A DNA stretch of 64,000 nt from Mactra quadrangularis (GCA_025267735.1 CM046301.1:69335872-69399871), one strand, 5' to 3'. Shown: positions 44,740 through 59,500, counted from the first letter of the stretch. The notes: generated from the letters alone by a model not told the origin. A program made the numbers and translations.

Positions 44740-47700
44740 TGTGATGGGTAGTTTTCGTAGCGATGGGCAAAAGTCACGTGACAAAAATCCTTTCGATTTC
44801 TACTGCCGACATTTTATTGTTTTTTTTTTCATGCAATCATTGTACAGCACATATCCGTTAAAAATAGAAACTAAGAAATAAAAATAGAAACATAGAAAAA
44901 GCATCTTTTTCCGAACCGTATAAACAATATTTTTATAAACACACGAAATATCAGCGTTTTATATTAACACGTTTCCGCAAATCCTTTCGACACACTAGAA
45001 AAGCTACTCAGTTTTTAATTTGTTCAAATGGATTATGTTTTCTCGGGTCCGAATAAATCTTTTCACGCGTAAAAATGTATTTTGAACCTTACATTTCTAA
45101 GTTTCTATATTTGTTGTCATATTAATTGGTTCTTTCCTATAAAATTATAATTTCTATTCGAAATAGCTCGCCTTTTGTAATTAGGCGCATCTTTTTGGAA
45201 TTAAGATAAATATTAAATCCTTCCGAGTATTGCGCTTCAAAAGTTTTCTGTAATCAAACTTCTCACAACGGTTACGTCACGCGTTGCCACTTGCTAACAT
45301 GATGAAGGGAAATAACCGCTGTGGGGAGTTTGTTCCGTGACAAGTAAAGGTATTTTTTACTGAAATCAAGCTGGCAGACAATAAGTAGCGGACATTAGTG
45401 CAGCGGACGTTAAAGCAGGCTACACACCACTAAATTTCCAAGCGGATATTAACATTACACGCGGAAAAAAATGTACATTGATATTGCTGAAATAACGTTA
45501 ATTACTTCGCAAGGTAATAAATGATTCATAACTTTTTTGTCTTGAAAGGATTCAGGTATAAAGATTTCATTTGGTACGACTTTAAATCTGTATAAAAACA
45601 AAGAACTGTTAAAATACGAAAATGCAGTTAGATTTAAACCAATGTAGAATCCCAAACCGTGCCCCTGGAAGACCGGGTACATAGACGTATATTATGCTAA
45701 TATCAAACGAAAGAGCAACATCAAATAAGTCCAAATTGTGGCTGAAAGGAGGGATCTTACCTCAAATAAGGTGAACAATATGTACTTTAATCGTTTTAAA
45801 GTTGGCTAGAACCTCTTTATAGCCCAAAGTTTGACCCTGTTATTTATCAACATTCTCTCGTTTGCCAGAAAAATACATAACATTGATACCTATCCCATTA
45901 GTAATACAGAATCATGACTGGAGGCCTATGGTCAAAACACTGCTACAGAAGTTCCCAATACTAGATTGTTTGTTTTGTAAGAATTTTAATGAGGGTCCGT
46001 CCGCTCCATATGAATGCATTATGTGCAGACCCCGGAGTGTGACATTTCACCCCTTGAAAGATTGTATTTGAGGCCTAAATATAGGTCAAATTTACAAAAG
46101 CTGACCCAATATAATTCAAATCAGGTTCTGTATTTATATTACCAAAATTGTTTCTTTAAAAGTTTGTGTTTTACCAAAGATGGATAGTCTCCTTTTGGCT
46201 TATTCAGCACTTAAATTTTTAGATTCTCCTAGTTAGATTATGAGATTTACATGGGCTGTTTATTTGATGATTAGAATCATGTGCCTGGCTATTGTGTGTG
46301 TGCTTTTTGTTGAAACCTACTCTACATATACTACAAGTCTGTTACACTAGATGTATATAAAATTAAATTACAAAACCTAACATATTAATTACTTAATGTT
46401 TACATGTATAAGTGTGATAATATTGCAACTACCTTTACTTTATTTTTTATTTGTTTGAGCTTAGTATTATCCTAAATCTATATGACGCAATACTAGTTGT
46501 GTAACGTTCTTCTTTATAGTGTCCATTTGCTGTGTTTTTCCTGAGAAAAAGAAAATAAATTGACATTGCATTTAGGGAAAAACTACCGAGTCAAAGAATA
46601 AATGTTTATAATCCACCTGGAAAAAATAAAGTTGGGTGGTGGTGGTGGTGGTGGGAGGAGGATGTGGACGAAGCTTGAGAACGAAATACGATTTCATCAT
46701 TTAATAATTTAAATATATTTTATTGTAAAATCGCCAATTCTTAAATAATTTGGATACATAAACATTCATATAGTCTTCTCATTGAAAATATTCAGTCCGA
46801 AACTGACAGGCACAGCAGCGGCATTTCACATTGATTTTAAAGGGAAATGACATTGGCCTTAAAACTTTAATTAAACCACGTTTTATTAGATTCACGAATT
46901 AAATTGAAATACAAAGACATTTTTTTTTGTTCTTACGAATCTTAGTGACTAAATAATTCAATGATGAGCATATCATATCAACACATAGATAGCTTTTTGA
47001 CTGTAAACACTGTCTTGTCAGTAATTGCAGACGAAAGATGTTACTTTCGCTTTCGCCGAGTGAAAGGTTTCAACAAATAATGAGTATTTTCAAATTTCTT
47101 ACCGTTATCTTAAATTTAATTGTCGTATAAATGTGTAAACATATTTAAAAATTAACATTAATAAAATTGTACAGCTTACAGTTAGGATAATTGAACCAAA
47201 TTTGCAGAAAAATACAACTCTCCTTGGTTGACGAGACGTCGTCCATCTTGCGCTAATTCGTGTGTGTGGTTAAAGGACACTAATTTATAAATACTACCGT
47301 GACAGTTATTTCTCTTACTATGAAAACATTTGGGAATGTTCAAGCTAAGTATTTGCCGAGTCTTATAGAGAAAATAAACATTTTATATAAGAAAACGAGT
47401 TAAATTTTCGAAATTAGTTTTTGATATCTACATTTCAAGTGGTGTTTGGAAAAACACGTTTTTATCGTTACGTCGTTTTAGCAATCGGCGTGGTTTTCTC
47501 ACGGGACATCATATACTTTATCTTTCAATAATAATGTTTATAATACACACAAAAAGTCAAAGGCTGTAAACATATATAAGTATTTGTTTAATTAATATTT
47601 GAATTCAACTGTATATCCATACCAGGAAAATATGGACATTATAAAATATATAAAACAAACCTACTACTTTTCTATTACCTCTTGGTGGCAGATTTTAGTC

Positions 47701-48130
47701 AATTGATACTTAATAACATATTGTTACAATGTAATTTAATATTCTAAGTCATGATTATCAAATGCCAGTCCTGATAGTGCTGAATATAAATACAGATATT
47801 TTACAAATTCACACAGATTCAATAGTTTAACAAACTTTAAGTATACAATGTTCTAAGTTATCTAATCAAATTATTATGTTGCCTTTTTATATAAAATATG
47901 TAGTATGAAGTCTTTATTAACCTCATACTTCTGGACTCACATAGCTACAGCAAGTGGTTTTTTAAACTATTGAATTTACGTATTCATACATTATTAACAT
48001 CTACATGTCATCTAACATCTAAAGGTGACTATTTCCATTACATGTATGGACTGCTTGGTATTTCTTTTATATCACAATAAGTTAATTGTAGTGTTATAAT
48101 AACTTTTCTAAAGCTCTTAACTGTCACCCA
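44740..48130. other. No gene recognised
   Basis: Contains a fragment related to the 24240 repeat (45360-45460) and a (GGT)n tract at 46635-46653. Short frames at 45455 and 45862 have no domains. Confidence 0.4.
46635..46653. repeat. (GGT)n microsatellite
   Basis: GGTGGTGGTGGTGGTGGTG, about six units within a short G-rich patch. Confidence 0.9.
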
Positions 48131-48270
48131 TGATCGTAAACCTTATACTTTTTACAGCTTTCTGCTTATAATTAATGAATGTGTTGTATTGCACTGTACT
48201 TCGTATATTATCTTTGTACATTAAAAATGAGTAATAAATAATTACAAAAAAAAAATAAAACAAAGACACA
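48131..48270. repeat. Near-identical direct repeat, copy 1
   Basis: GTAAACCTTATACTTTTTAC to GAGTAATAAATAATTACAAA and an A-rich end. It matches 48674-48814 with about two substitutions before the A-rich part, which suggests a recently copied retroelement 3' end or a local duplication. Confidence 0.85.
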
Positions 48271-48673
48271 GTTTCTTGGATAATTATACTTTAAATACAA
48301 AACAAGGACAAGTTAACTCTTGTAGTAAATGCCACTAAAACAAGCGACGGTAAAGACAATGATGGCAATATGAATTTTGTCAGATTTTTATCAAACCCAT
48401 TGCCACAAATAAATCCAAAGAGAGGTAAGAAATAATATGAACAATAAAAAGACTGGCAAAGATGGTAAAATCATATAACATGTAAATGTGTATATAGAAT
48501 ACGATTATGTAAATAACCAGTTAAAGAATAAAACCATGTAGACTGATCAAATTATTACAGTAGGTTGATTTTTACCATAGATTGAAAAAACCTCTTATAA
48601 TCCAATCATTAGTTTACTAGGTGAGACAAATATTTTATGGTATGATAATTAGAAAGAAATTCGTTGAATAAAA

Positions 48674-48814
48674 TGATGGTAAACCTTATACTTTTTACAG
48701 CTTTCTACTTATAATTAATGAATGTGTTGTATTGCACTGTACTTCGTGTATTATCTTTGTACATTAAAAATGAGTAATAAATAATTACAAAAAAATATAT
48801 ATAACAAAGACACA
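48674..48814. repeat. Near-identical direct repeat, copy 2
   Basis: Same sequence as 48131-48270; the A-rich end differs (AAAAAAATATATATAACAAAG). The 400 bp between the copies is not repeated. Confidence 0.85.
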
Positions 48815-49477
48815 TTAATGTGCTAAAAAGATATAATCATGTCCTGTTCTTTATAAAATAACTATTTACAACGGGTTCTCAACATGAATAAAAATCTATT
48901 ACTGACAATACTATAAATCAAGGTCCCAAAATTTGACGCTTTACAACTCCAACTCCAATCAAGTGGATTGTGCTTCGATTTCCATTCTTTGATCGTGTTC
49001 AACACGACGAATTATCTAGTCTTTATACAATTATTACAAAGGTTGAATTGCGTTTCATTAATTGAAGCAAGCCAAGCTATGCATTAAGTATAAGTAATGA
49101 AACTGGCTGTCTAACGATCTTTCTCAAATATGAATCCACGTAGTTTCTCTCGTCTGTCTTGGTTTTAGTTTCGAAAAATCATTGCAATCATGCCCTGTTT
49201 ATCCTGTCAGCGAGTGTTTCATTTATATAATCCATAAATCCCTTCCGTCCGTATGCAATTGTTCTTTTTAAAAAGATCTATGTACTTCAATTCCCATCCT
49301 TAAATCCACGATACATGTCAAATGGAAAACCTACAACACATCAAAACACGACTGCCATTATGACGACGTGATCAAACGTACTAAAAGCATTTGAGTGCGC
49401 AGCCGGGAAATTGAACCAAAATACTGCAATTAGTTTTTTGTACATTTTTTAGCTGTGCTCGGAATTTTAAGGGATCT

Positions 49478-49632
49478 GAAGTATTATAAAATCGTAATAC
49501 AGATTTCTGACGGTGTATATGGGTCCTTCTGCCTCTCGAAGCTACATATAAACCCTTCGGCTAACGTCTCGGGGTATATGTACTCTTGGGATAGAAGGAC
49601 CTATATACACCGTCAAAAATCTTTATTACTTA
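49478..49632. mobile_element. Fold-back MITE, copy 2
   Basis: GAAGTATTATAAAATCG, GACGGTGTATATGGGTCCTT and AGAAGGACCTATATACACCG, CTTTATTACTTATAA form the hairpin. Same family as 11718-11872. Confidence 0.72.
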
Positions 49633-50236
49633 TAATAGATTATGTTTTCATGAATATATAAAACGGGTTTATAAAAATTCACTGTCATGGGATGGATTGT
49701 AATAAACAAACCCCCGCATTTTATATAAAACAGACACTCACTCATACATTGATATATCTTTAATTCAGCATTCAAAATTACATTATTATATAAACAACAG
49801 GAAAATAATGCTTTTTAGGCGACAAATATTACTATTGGAATTCAAAATGTTCGTATTTTTAATTCATCTTCAACAGTGTATCGTATTACTATTAATATGT
49901 TGAAATGCTATAATGTCATAACTTATTTAAAAACACTTTCTTACACAATATTAAATAGCTTAATACAATATTATACGACAGTTCTCAGTATTGTCAATAC
50001 ATTCACAATACACGTTCCGTATAACTATTGTACCGGTCACCTAGCTATCGACAATCCCCGTGATCACCCATACAACCATTAACTTAGAAGAAGTTATACA
50101 TACAGGGTTTCAATCGCCGTACCTTTATCAATTATTGGACCAAAGAAACAACATTTCTAAAATCAATTGCACTTGGCTTAACACGGCAATAACATCTCGC
50201 TGTTACAGACAATATTTGTAAAAGTCTACCTAAATA

Positions 50237-50242
50237 TTTATT
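50237..50242 (-). terminator. Candidate polyadenylation signal of the C3-like gene
   Basis: TTTATT on the + strand (AATAAA on the minus strand) lies about 197 bp beyond the stop codon of the C3-like gene. Confidence 0.5.
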
Positions 50243-50438
50243 TGCTTTCTGCTATAAATAGGGAATATACAACAAGTCATTCAAAGTCAGACAAACTAAA
50301 AAATTATATGTTTTACAACATGCAACACACTCAAACTATTTCTATTTAATATTCCCTAACAACGGGACCATAGTTTCAATATAAATGTAAATAAAAAACT
50401 TGGAATTCCTTCTTGGATTATAACTTTATAGGCAAACG

Positions 50439-50556
50439 TTAATCATCACATCCTCGACCCATAAAGCGTTCATACTTCTTCATGATTGAGTACAACATCG
50501 TACCTGGAGGAGGTTTTTCAATAATTAAAGTTGAACTTGATAATACATATTCATAC
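50439..50556 (-). CDS. C3-like exon o (end of C345C, stop)
   Basis: 118 bp including TAA; acceptor TTTGCAG. Encodes YEYVLSSSTLIIEKPP then MKKYERFMGRGCDD, the 'Y.L.S...VE..P......L..F...GC' ending of C345C, so the natural C-terminus is reached. Confidence 0.92.
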
Positions 50557-53500
50557 CTGCAAAGTAAACATGATGAAATATCACGTCGTGCTATGAGTCC
50601 CGTTTCAATTATCTTTCAGTCGTACCAGGACAATCAGCCACTAACTCTCTTTCAACACACGTAGCCCTCTGGGATCTTGTGTTTAAGTAAGTAGTGAGCA
50701 CTAACAGCAGGACATGTTACTGCTGTACTTTTTTACTAAGACTAAGGTGGGCGAATAGTCACAGAATAGAACTTGTTTAATGACAATTATACAATTATAA
50801 GAAAGTCCCATCCATGAGAATTCACGTCCCCGGATTTGTAGACAGACTCGCTACTGTTTGAACTAATTAGGCAGCTGAAAATCTTCAATAGTTTCGTAGT
50901 TTATTGATTAAACAATGGTTCATAATTCAGATAACAAAACTCATACACTTTCTATTGATGTATGCTGTAGAGCACGATTACGTATAATGAGGAGCCATTA
51001 TTATTATGTTTTTTTAAATAAATGGGTAATTATAGACCAGTGTTGTATATTTTTCTTGTACGTTCAAGAATGCCAAATTGAAAGTTAAAATAATAGTATG
51101 CCAGATTCAAATCTGAAATATGGTATCTCTAAGCAATATAAACATCTTTTATAATTAACATAAATACATGTTTACTTTCTCAATATCATTGTTAACTAAC
51201 AATAACAAACCTTAACTTCAAGAAGTAAACTAACTTTATGAAGTACTCATTATGAATTAAAAACCTGAAGTTATAAAACCAAAATCTAGAAACGAAAGTT
51301 ATTTTAACAAAAAACAGTAGGTACATACTTCTTAATGGATTCCTGGGCGATGATATAATATTCATTTCCTATTATAAACACGGGAAATCGGCAATCCATT
51401 AGGTAAATAAGTACAATTCCTTCGTTTGTCAGATCATATTTTCCTACGTAAAAAGTTTATTGAAAATTATATACCATGATTATTATTGATAGAAGTTTCA
51501 GAAATAAATTCATATTTTTATCAAACAAATTACAATTGTAACGATGATAAAACCAATAGTATCACATCGATTTAATGACATATTTTGATTAAAGAGGAAT
51601 TAAGAAGCACACATAGATCCCCCATTTGAGTAACCCTCTCAGTGAATGTATTTAACTTCACATTGTTTTCTGATAGGAGTTGAAATCAAGATTTTGCAGC
51701 AAACCTCTATAATGAAGTTGTACTTTCTAATATGAATATAAATCGAGATTTGTTGATTGAAAAATATATAATCGTCTTTTCATTATTACACATACTGATC
51801 ACTTTTCTTACCTTGATTAATACTTTTAGTGACAATGGCATTAACTTTTATTTCTCTAAGGTCTGTATCATAAACAATATCGTCTATTTCTACTAATACA
51901 GCTACAAAGAATCAAAGAAAATGAGTTGTTTAATTAATAAAAGGTCATTACAAATTGTAAACAGAGAAAACAAAATTCTTTGATACGAGTGAAAAATGGA
52001 TTGTTAAAAGATTATTAGTTCGCACTTGATGTGATAAAACCTACATAAAAAGCAAGAGATATCACTGATAAGTGTAAAGTAGTATAATATCAGAGATGCA
52101 ATTTTTGCCGTATCTCAACTAGTATTACTAAACTGTTACAATCCAAGTGAACTTCACTGCACCATCTTCGATAGTTTCTACAGTTGTTTGGCTTAAAGAC
52201 TTCGAAAGTGGTTGAAACAATTTGACTACAATCTTACCGAAATCAGCATGGTCAATATTACAAGTGTATCGTTTTAACTCTAATGCCGGTCTCTGTCTTT
52301 TCTTTGATTGTTCCACCAGTTTCTCATCCAAAGCCTGAGGACACCTACCTAAAATATTTTTTTTTCAATTATTACAAGTTAATTATTTGCGATTTTTGCA
52401 TTTTGTTTTGCTTTTTTTAAATATTAAATGACGTTATTATCAAGTATACACCAAACAATGACATTGAAACTGATTCATTTTATTCAATTTTAAGAAATAG
52501 ATAATTAAAACATGTGAGGTATTATGCTATAATTTCAAGTACAGCGCAACCTATTTGAACAACTACAACTGTTGGGACTAAAGTTGCTGGTCAGAGGTTG
52601 TTGCTCCGCAGCGGTAAATTCAATCAAAATTAGGCCAAAAGGAAATATTCAAAAACTTGTAAAGTTCACATAGCCTTTTTGGTCATTCGATTGTAGTGGG
52701 TCAAGTGGTGTGAATTTATAAAATTTGATAGCATAAAATTGTCAGAATAGAACAATTTGACGATAAAGGCTTTCTTATGTGCATGTGATACATAAAACGG
52801 CACACACATGTTGTTTTATTGAGATAGAAATAAGAGTATAAAATGTACCAATCAAAACTCTGGCGGAGAAACTTACTACACTGATTAGTAGCTAGATTAA
52901 AATATAACACCTCTTTGTGTTTAATAGATTTCGTACACTATTTTGCTAGTGTTCATATTTGTATTTTATCCCAATTAACTGCTGTCTAACCATTTTGTTA
53001 ACCTAACTGATTGTTGATGTTGCTTTGCCGGATAGGACATGCAATAAAACAATTATGACATAAATGTTACATGCTCATAGTAAAAGTAAAGTAAACATGC
53101 AATAAAGATAAGATATAGAAAAGACTAAATACGCATACTCACTACTCATACACTGACAAGTCATACTGCTTGAAGAGTTATCACATTTCATTGAGAATGT
53201 CTCACCAATAGATCTATACATTTTAGTACAAGTTATATCTGAAATTCAAAAAAAATAGGATTATATAATGCATGCAGGTAATTCGACTGCATTTTGCTTC
53301 ATAATTTTAAATAATCTAAAATGTAAGCAACAAAAAACACACGTTATACAAAGAAATACATAGAACACACAAGTAGTGTGTCGCTGATATTGTATTCACT
53401 AGTATCTATTAGTACATTGTTTAAGTATGTACGAATGGGCTGATGCCTTACGTTTTAAAAACAATTTGGAAAATTTTATCGCAAAGTCATGCAAATTCAT

Positions 53501-56500
53501 AGGTAACCTAAAAAATGGAAAGCCAGCAGGATATCAAAAAAGTACATGTAAAGGGTCCAAGTTGAATAAAAAAAAATATGAGTTATTAGACGCTTTGAGC
53601 CATTTGATTATAATCATACACAAATATGAATACCGCCGTTATATGACCTATACAATGTTTTGCTACGGCGTTAAATCCAACAGAAAAAAAACAAACAAAT
53701 ATAAATAAAACATGGCAGTAAATACATGTATTTATTGTTACAGTGTGATGACATGAAATCATTGTTGTCATGTATTCTATAGTATTTCATAAGACACGAT
53801 TTCAAGTTGCTAAATTGTCAGTGATAAATGTGACAGATAGTTTATTTTACAATTGTCTTTAGACTACACTAGTCTACATTATTAGTAATGCGATGCTCAT
53901 TGTCTTACATAAGGAGTCTTGTTTTCTAGCTGAACTCAATTCCATTACCCGTTCTATCAAGTTACCGTAAGGTAATATCACTAGAAATCATTGACTTCCT
54001 ACATAACAACTATCTTAGACCATGCGATCATATAAAATAATATATCCGTGATATTAATTGTTAACGACTTTGATAATAACCCACCTGGCTAGCTTAGTCG
54101 GTAACGGTCAAGTCTTCCAACCGAGGGATCGTAGGTTCGATTCCTGACCAGGACATACTTTCCTGGAGCTTGATTATGAAATTATCTCCACGGTCATTCT
54201 CCGTCCTACCGTCCTGTGATTGTATCATATAGGAAAGTTGATATTCACTGACAGAAGAACTAGTATGCGCCTATTGCAAATAACTGGTTAGCAACTAAGT
54301 TCATTAGTCTTTCCAGGAAAGTGAGTAGACAAAATGACAGTCGTGATATGACACATGTGTTGCTACGGCATGAAATGCAAGACTTCCCCGCCTAAATATA
54401 AGATAAATCTTAGCTCAAAATTAGTCCTTTTTACCTGGATTGTGATAGTCATAAACTGTTACAACAGCTGGCTGTCTTGATAGTTTTCCTGCTTCATCAT
54501 CAAAAGTATCCTTCAAACGGAACTTAAATCTCGTTTCAGCTGTGGTTATCTGTCACAATAGCAAATTTTAGAATTTTCAGACATAAATCAACTACGAATA
54601 TATAACTTTAAACTATAAATAAAATTTCATATATTTGAGAGTTGTACGTAGCCTTAATTAGAAGTGTTATAAACAGTGTTAAGGAAAATTATAAATCTAA
54701 TTGTCCCTCCAACAAAAGTTGACATGATGACCTCAAAATGAAATTATGAGACACAAAAATGGTAAATTATCTCATGAAATTGATAGCATTAAACATTTAC
54801 GTCATCTAGGAAGTCAAAACTTAATGCTTTATATATCGTGGTGCTTTAAGTATCCTGATATAAATTTGTAAGTTACGGATACACGCAGGTACCAAAAATA
54901 AATCTCCCTAACGAGTTGTTGGTACCTGTCTGTTATAATATAAGCATACAATTTAAAATATAGAGCAATACTATAATACAACTAGTCTCACATGGATTTG
55001 ACCCTACCTCGCTTAGATAAAACACCACAAAACCTTTACCATCATTTCTGTAGCCATCAACATATTCTGATTCTTTGATAAGCTGAAATTTACATTGATT
55101 CCATTTAGAAGATCCCTACTGTCACAAACATTTTCATATAACGCTATTTAGCGGTCAGTTTTCCAATTATGTAAATGAATGGACTTGGCAAAAAAACGGC
55201 GTTCGCCGGTTTTTGGTTATGTCCCCGATTATGCATGTTTAGGCACAGGTGAGTTTAGTAGGAATAGTTGAATTAAAATTTGATTTTTTATCATCGGGAT
55301 TTAAACGGATGTTTGTTTTTCCTTTATACTTATGTCACTGTGTGTCAATAAAATGATCAACGCACAAAGCAAGCAGCCACAATTATTCTTAACAACTTGT
55401 CTTTTATCCAGCATTTTAAGTTTCAGAGTTCATCCATAGATAAATGAATCAATTAAACCTTTTTCTCTCCCTTGTTATCAACGGAATCAATCTTACAGCT
55501 CAGAAAATAATACCTTATCAATATCACTTGAGATAATTTCAACCCCAGTTTCTAATCCGAACATTACAACAGCCATCCCAGTTCTTCCAGAAACACTTCT
55601 GAAATACAAACATGAAAACATGGCTAGACTAAATTTAATATAATTCAACTTAGTTGTGAGAATTTGTGGGCATATCCCTTTGACACTATTTTGTATATTC
55701 TATGTATTTACCCTATAAAACAAGTATAGTAATGTTTGAGGTATGCGTGATTCGTTTGTACAAAAAAGACAATATCCATATTTTTTAAGAACAAACATGC
55801 TTACATTTTTTTGTACATGTATATTTGACAAACATGTATTAGGATGCGCGAACACGTTTGCTTCTCTCTTTTCCGGAAACTAAATAGAGTGAGCGTTTAA
55901 AAAATCCGTCTCATGTAAACACAAGTTACAATAGTGGGACAAAAACATTACCTCAAGCTAAATTCGGTACATCTCTGGACTGATGAAACACGTTTTCTAC
56001 GTGATCGTTTCTTTCTTCCTAAGTTTGGAAAAATTCCTCTTGGTTTAGGCTCTAAAACATCAGCTTCGTTTTCATACCAATAAGGTATTCTATCACAGTT
56101 GTGTCCACATACATCACATTCCCTAAAACGTAACATTTAGGCTGTTAGAACATTTATCATGCGCCAGTATCACAAAACAAAGTATGAACTCAATAACAGA
56201 CTAAGTGAGTTTATCTCCAAATAGCATGTCCATTCAGTTGGAATAGCTGTTATAAGAAGACCATAATAATGAATGTATATATACGTTCAATTAACATGAA
56301 ATATCATGGGGTTTTGTTATCAGCTAAAACAAATTTCACTTGAGTCCAAATTATACAGTTCATTAACGAACTCAAATTAATACAATTGAACTTAATTCAG
56401 ACATGTTTGTCAGCTACATTTTGTATAATATTGATTTAGGACATTTATTGGAGTTTCTTATGAAACTACACTTGTTGTAACATTAATTACATAACGGAAG

Positions 56501-59500
56501 TACATGTAATCACATCACTGACCAAACACATATTCACAAATAGAAACTCAGCGAGTTCAAAACGTCATTTACCAAATACTGACACTCGACATAATAACAA
56601 AATATCATGACCTGAACAAAGAATGGTACTTTCTGATTATGAATATGTCGAGTTAGCTAGACCGTACTCATTAAAATCGAATATACAAGTGATGCTAGGA
56701 TCCTTAAAAGAATCAAATATAAATCGGAAAGAGAAGCTATCATAAACATTTTTATAGGACAATCCAAAAAAGCTTCCATTGCCATTTCAACAACAAACTT
56801 TTGACATGATATAATGTATGACACCACCCTTGTATTTTTCTTTAATTGAATAAACTCAAAAAGTCTGGAACTGTTTACAAATATTCCTCAAAACATCAAT
56901 TTTTTATTTAATGTCAGTATAAATCTTTAACTTGTCATATCAGTTTGTGTTTGTTTTGTATTCAATTTGTCGTATATCATAGCTTTATCATTAGGGTTGA
57001 AACGTATACTGTAAGGCCAAATAATGCACTTAAACCAAATATGACCTTTGAAATTGTCTCCGGTGACTTTTAGGTTCACGTTTTGCAAAAATTCAAAATG
57101 GCCGCAAAAAAATGCTGATTTTGGTTATACATGACCCTTTTAAATTGTCACTATAGCTTGTAATATATCATTTATAGGTTTTAAGGATGATAAAGACGTT
57201 CACGAGGTTGTAAATACCAAAATATGTATAGGAAGCTATATTTATTGATAATTGATACAATATTTCAGCCAAAATCGCACAATTTCGTTCTTTTAAATAT
57301 TCTTTTGCATTAAACAATTTCAAAACAATCTTTATAGGCTTTTCAGCTTGCATTTTACTTTTGTCATACCTTTTTTGGTTTTAATCATATTGATGCAACA
57401 AAGAAAGGATTTTATCATCTTTATCAAGTATACACAAACTAGCTTTAATAGCATTGCATTAATCTAGTTATGCCGCTCCTTCGGTTTTATTGTGTCCTGA
57501 CTTAAACTGTTAATAACATATAACAAACCATCTACTGGTTTAAAAAGCTTTACTCTTTATAGATTTTGATACTGTAAATGATTTACTTAATTGTAAATGA
57601 TTTCCTTAATCATACAAATTCAATTTTGAAAATATTCTACATGTATTAAGTTAAAGATAAAAAAACTTTATCAAGCTTGTACTAGCTGTATCTGTACATT
57701 TATATGTATATATATATACATATGTATATAAAGTCTCGATTTCATAGTTGTGTTAACGGTTACGAACGTTACGACAAATATATATCTTATTCATAAATGG
57801 ATATATTAGAAATATATAATGACGGAGGCGCAAATAGCATAATTTTTGTCATTTTGATATCGAAATAAAATTGACCACGAGATCTCACTCCGGCAAACAA
57901 GGTTCTCAAGTAACATGATGCAAGACCATTATAAGGACTTCAGACATGATTCTAACTTTAATTAATTGACAATGGATACTTTTAAGAGCACAGAACTGGT
58001 TGCTGTAATGGAGTTATCAAGACCACACTATCAATACAATTTTAAATCCATTGCAGCTTTTGATATGGTAGTAGTTTATAAACCATGCAAAATGCAATGT
58101 GGGAGTGTATAAGACCATGCACAAATACTTCCGTTGATTTCTGTGTCAAGTACCTATGTATAGTCTTTAGATATGTAATTGCTTATGTGCAAGCTGATAC
58201 TTCTTTGTGATGTAAAGTTAATGTGACATGTTCTGGCCATAATAACACGAAGATATCGCGCATTATTCACATTCTTTCACACTATATAAGGTACATTTAG
58301 ACATAGTTTTAAAGTTTTATACACAGTTCTTTCCTCTGGACAGGTTCATTGTCATCTTGAAAGTTGTTATTCAATTTAAAATATACTTAAAACATCTATC
58401 AAGTTGTTGAGATTTGTATGTTTTAGTTTGATGGATTCCTGCCTGGATATTGAAGATAACCTTGTGGTTATCCGCATATACATATAGATGCGCTTGTCAT
58501 TAATATTGTTGAGTTGATTGAGAGCTAATATGTAACATATAAAAAGTAATTGTCCATCACAGGAGCCTTCAAAAATTAAAAGAATACAATGACAAACTAG
58601 ACCAACTTGCCAAGAGGTAATCACTGTAAAATCTTACATGATTAACATATGTAATATGCTCACATACTTGATGAAGTGATTAAAACAAAAGAAAGATGTC
58701 TTTCTGAAGTATTATATTTTAACAAACTAATATTGGTCCATTCATACTGAAATCAGTTGATTTGCTAAGGATTCACAAACAGAAAAACGATTGGTATGTT
58801 AAGTAAGATATCTATGAGCCACACCTGTGTCGCTTTTACACCAATTGCGACACATAAAAAAGAGATAGTTAGCTCGAAATGAAAATACTCCCTGAAAACA
58901 AATTAAACCTGAAACTGATGATTTAATATAGACAGTGTTTTTAATGCAAACTCTTTGATCATGTTGAATATTTTGTAATTTTCTTACAGTATAAATGAAA
59001 CTATGTATTGTCTGGGCGAAATTTTTTATGAATTATCAATAAATATAGCTTCACATACTTATTTTCGATATTTCAACCTCAAAAATGTGTTTATCAACCA
59101 TAAAAACCTATAAATGATATATTACAAGCTATTGTGACAATAGTATACGGTCCCCCATAACAAAATTGGCGATTTTGGCGGCCATTTTGAATTTCAGCAA
59201 AAAGTGAACAAAAAACGTCATTGTAGAAAATTAGAAAATTTTATTTGTGATATTCAGGCTCAACATATCAAAACACCCGTTAGGTTCGTACTTTTTAATA
59301 AAAACATATTTGCCCAAGTCCATTGTTATATTAAGTATGGTGACTGACTCGAATGAAAATCGCAAGAAATAATAAAAAATAATTACATCAATCCTTGCTT
59401 TTCGAAGTTTTGATTAAGTTCATTTACTTCACTAACCATTATATCTGATATAATAAATCCACATCTTTCATTCTTAGTACCATGTCTGTTGTATCGAAGA

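Noticed and set aside
55948..56136. Nuclear-localised basic small protein
   Set aside because: The frame is exon g of the C3-like gene: phases match both neighbours and Cys spacing fits; the basic run is better explained as a possible processing site.
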